From Streptomyces scabiei 87.22 (lineage in GTDB: Bacteria; Actinomycetota; Actinomycetes; Streptomycetales; Streptomycetaceae), in assembly GCF_000091305.1 (NCBI RefSeq), contig NC_013929.1, positions 1 to 64,000 of the forward strand: a stretch of DNA of 64,000 bases, read 5' to 3'. Numbering within the stretch: position 1 is the stretch's first letter; each line of letters opens with the position of its first letter. Below, in pieces: positions 62,923 through 64,000 of this stretch. The notes beneath the pieces are model-generated. The model saw only the letters and a list, made by a program, of their open reading frames with translations. It ran no database searches and was not told the DNA's origin. A program made the translations under genes and the position numbers.

Positions 62923-63057
62923 TATATCCTATGTTCGGAGCAGTTAGCCCTGGGGGTCGGACGCGTCTGCCAGCTGCACTCTCGGGGCTCACCTGGCGAT
63001 TTCTGTCGAGGCCCTAGGCGGACCACCGATGGTGTCCCAGTAATACATCCTATGTTA
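62923..63057. promoter_or_regulatory. two operator-like dyads upstream of the last gene
   Basis: TATATCCTATGTTC at 62923-62936 and AATACATCCTATGTTA at 63042-63057 share the ACAT-N3-ATGT pattern seen at the fuc and transporter promoters, here with CCT in the centre. They lie 200-330 bases upstream of the secreted-protein start at 63256. Two related sites about 120 bases apart could support looping or mark two promoters. Confidence 0.55.
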
Positions 63058-63255
63058 CCCCCGCCGACACATGCTGTTTGTAAGGCCAGTCATGACATCG
63101 TGTGCTGTCCTGCGAACTGCCAAGAGAAGGCCTTGTCGGAGCCGATCACCCGCCGAACTGGCGCTCAGCGGCATGGCGGTCACCCGCGGCGGGCTTCGCC
63201 CATGCGTCCGCAGCCCTGTCTCACGTCAGGTACTACCGACACAGAAGGAACGATC

Positions 63256-64000
63256 ATGCCCATGACACAAAGACGTCGAAGGTTCCTGCCGCGGCTGCGG
63301 GCCACGCTGATCGCCAGTGCCGCCGCCCTGGCGTGCATGCTGGTCACGCTTTCCGCGCCCTTTCCGGCGTCGGCCGTCGACCAAGTGACCAGGACCGATG
63401 ACTTCGAACGCGCCAACGGCTCCCTCGGGGCGAACTGGGCCTCCGACCGAGGAACGTGGTCGATCGCATCCGGTGAAGCCCTCTCCGCTGCCACCCCGAC
63501 GAACGCTGTCGCCACCTACCGTCCGGTTCAGCTCGGTAGCTCGTACACCGTGAGTGCTCAGATCAGGATCGTCAGCAGCTCGCCTTCCGGTGCGGAATGG
63601 AGCGGTATCGCGGCGAACGTACAGGGAACGACCTCGCTGGACTACTACGTCCTGCGCGTGACGACCGCCGGTGGGGCCCGCACGGGGCAGTGGCAGCTGC
63701 TGAAGATGGCGGCCAGCACCACACCGACCGTGCTCGCCCAGGGAAACATGAACGCGCCCTACGGCACATCTCTCGAACTGAACCTCGGTCGCACCGGGAC
63801 CCGTTTCACCGTCTCGGTGCGCAACAGCGACTCCGGGGCCACCCTCGTCGACACGTCGTACACGCTGCCCACCACCGACCCGACCCGTGTGGGCGGCTCC
63901 GCCGGCCTCTACTCGAACACCGGCAACCTGCGCGCGAAGTCGTTCTCCCTCACGACCTCCACCCCGGCCATCACACCTACGGCAACGCGGTCCGATGACT
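63256..64000 (+). CDS. secreted protein, 5' part (runs off the window)
   Basis: ATG 63256 with AGAAGGAACG upstream. An Arg-rich start (MPMTQRRRRFLPRLRATLIA) and hydrophobic core (SAAALACMLVTLSAPFPASA) form a signal peptide cleaved near ASA-VD. The mature sequence begins with a concanavalin-like beta-sandwich of the family-16-like carbohydrate-binding or uptake type: RTDDFERANGSLGANWASDR, YTVSAQIRIVSSSPSGAEWS, YYVLRVTTAGGARTGQWQLL and TRFTVSVRNSDSGATLVDTS. A Thr/Pro stretch (TSTPAITPTATRSD) then looks like a linker, so a catalytic domain probably follows beyond base 64000. Context suggests a polysaccharide-degrading enzyme of the fucose regulon. Confidence 0.75.
   Translation, partial: MPMTQRRRRFLPRLRATLIASAAALACMLVTLSAPFPASAVDQVTRTDDFERANGSLGANWASDRGTWSIASGEALSAATPTNAVATYRPVQLGSSYTVSAQIRIVSSSPSGAEWSGIAANVQGTTSLDYYVLRVTTAGGARTGQWQLLKMAASTTPTVLAQGNMNAPYGTSLELNLGRTGTRFTVSVRNSDSGATLVDTSYTLPTTDPTRVGGSAGLYSNTGNLRAKSFSLTTSTPAITPTATRSDD

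Overview
The window is high-GC Streptomyces-type DNA. Evidence: heavy G/C third-position use, GTG starts, ATGA/GTGA coupled genes, LAETG sortase signals, and above all the first ~360 bases, which read as a Streptomyces linear-replicon telomere. Base 1 appears to be the physical end of a linear chromosome arm or large linear plasmid. Most of the window is accessory DNA with little housekeeping content.

Layout. 1-358: packed trinucleotide-loop hairpins of a telomere. 0.5-4.3 kb: a frameshifted gene coupled to a terminal TtrA-like helicase. 4.4-8.7 kb: a Tn554-type TnpC/TnpB/TnpA set. 8.9-17.3 kb: a defence-like block made of a DUF6308-like gene, a coupled operon (damaged ubiquitin-like protein, metallo-beta-lactamase fold protein, E2-E1-JAB triple fusion, patatin-like lipase), and a HigB/HigA-ImmA operon. 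The last gene of that operon is cut by an IS3 element that itself carries an IS5 element. 19.8-28.3 kb: a protein with a RHIM-like motif, a GCGCAAC iteron array, a candidate ribosomal peptide cluster (49-aa peptide, JmjC, aldo/keto reductase and APH-like kinase) with a divergent XRE-TPR regulator, a PIN protein and a broken ankyrin gene.

28.5-33.4 kb: the telomere-maintenance operon tap-tpg, an initiator tRNA-fMet and a membrane Ser/Thr kinase. 33.6-47.6 kb: an IS and transposon graveyard with a decayed second TnpA/B/C set, IS5, IS256, an IS1182 gene cut by an IS630 that is interrupted by an IS1380, a sortase-anchored SGNH hydrolase and another IS5. 47.6-48.9 kb: a cyclopropane fatty acid synthase-like gene.

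49.3-64 kb: an L-fucose-type sugar locus. A leftward operon carries a truncated mutarotase, aldose dehydrogenase, SDR, fuconate dehydratase and FAH hydrolase. Facing it are a second, broken fuconate dehydratase, then a rightward ABC importer and GH95-like glycosidase operon and a secreted protein that runs off the end. An ACAT-N3-ATGT near-palindrome recurs at these promoters and is a plausible common operator.

How it fits together. Telomere, tap-tpg and the terminal helicase are the machinery for replicating and perhaps transferring a linear end. The rest looks like subtelomeric cargo: defence, toxin-antitoxin, a possible peptide natural product and sugar scavenging, reshaped by nested insertions. 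Several frameshifts cannot be separated from sequencing errors by inspection alone.
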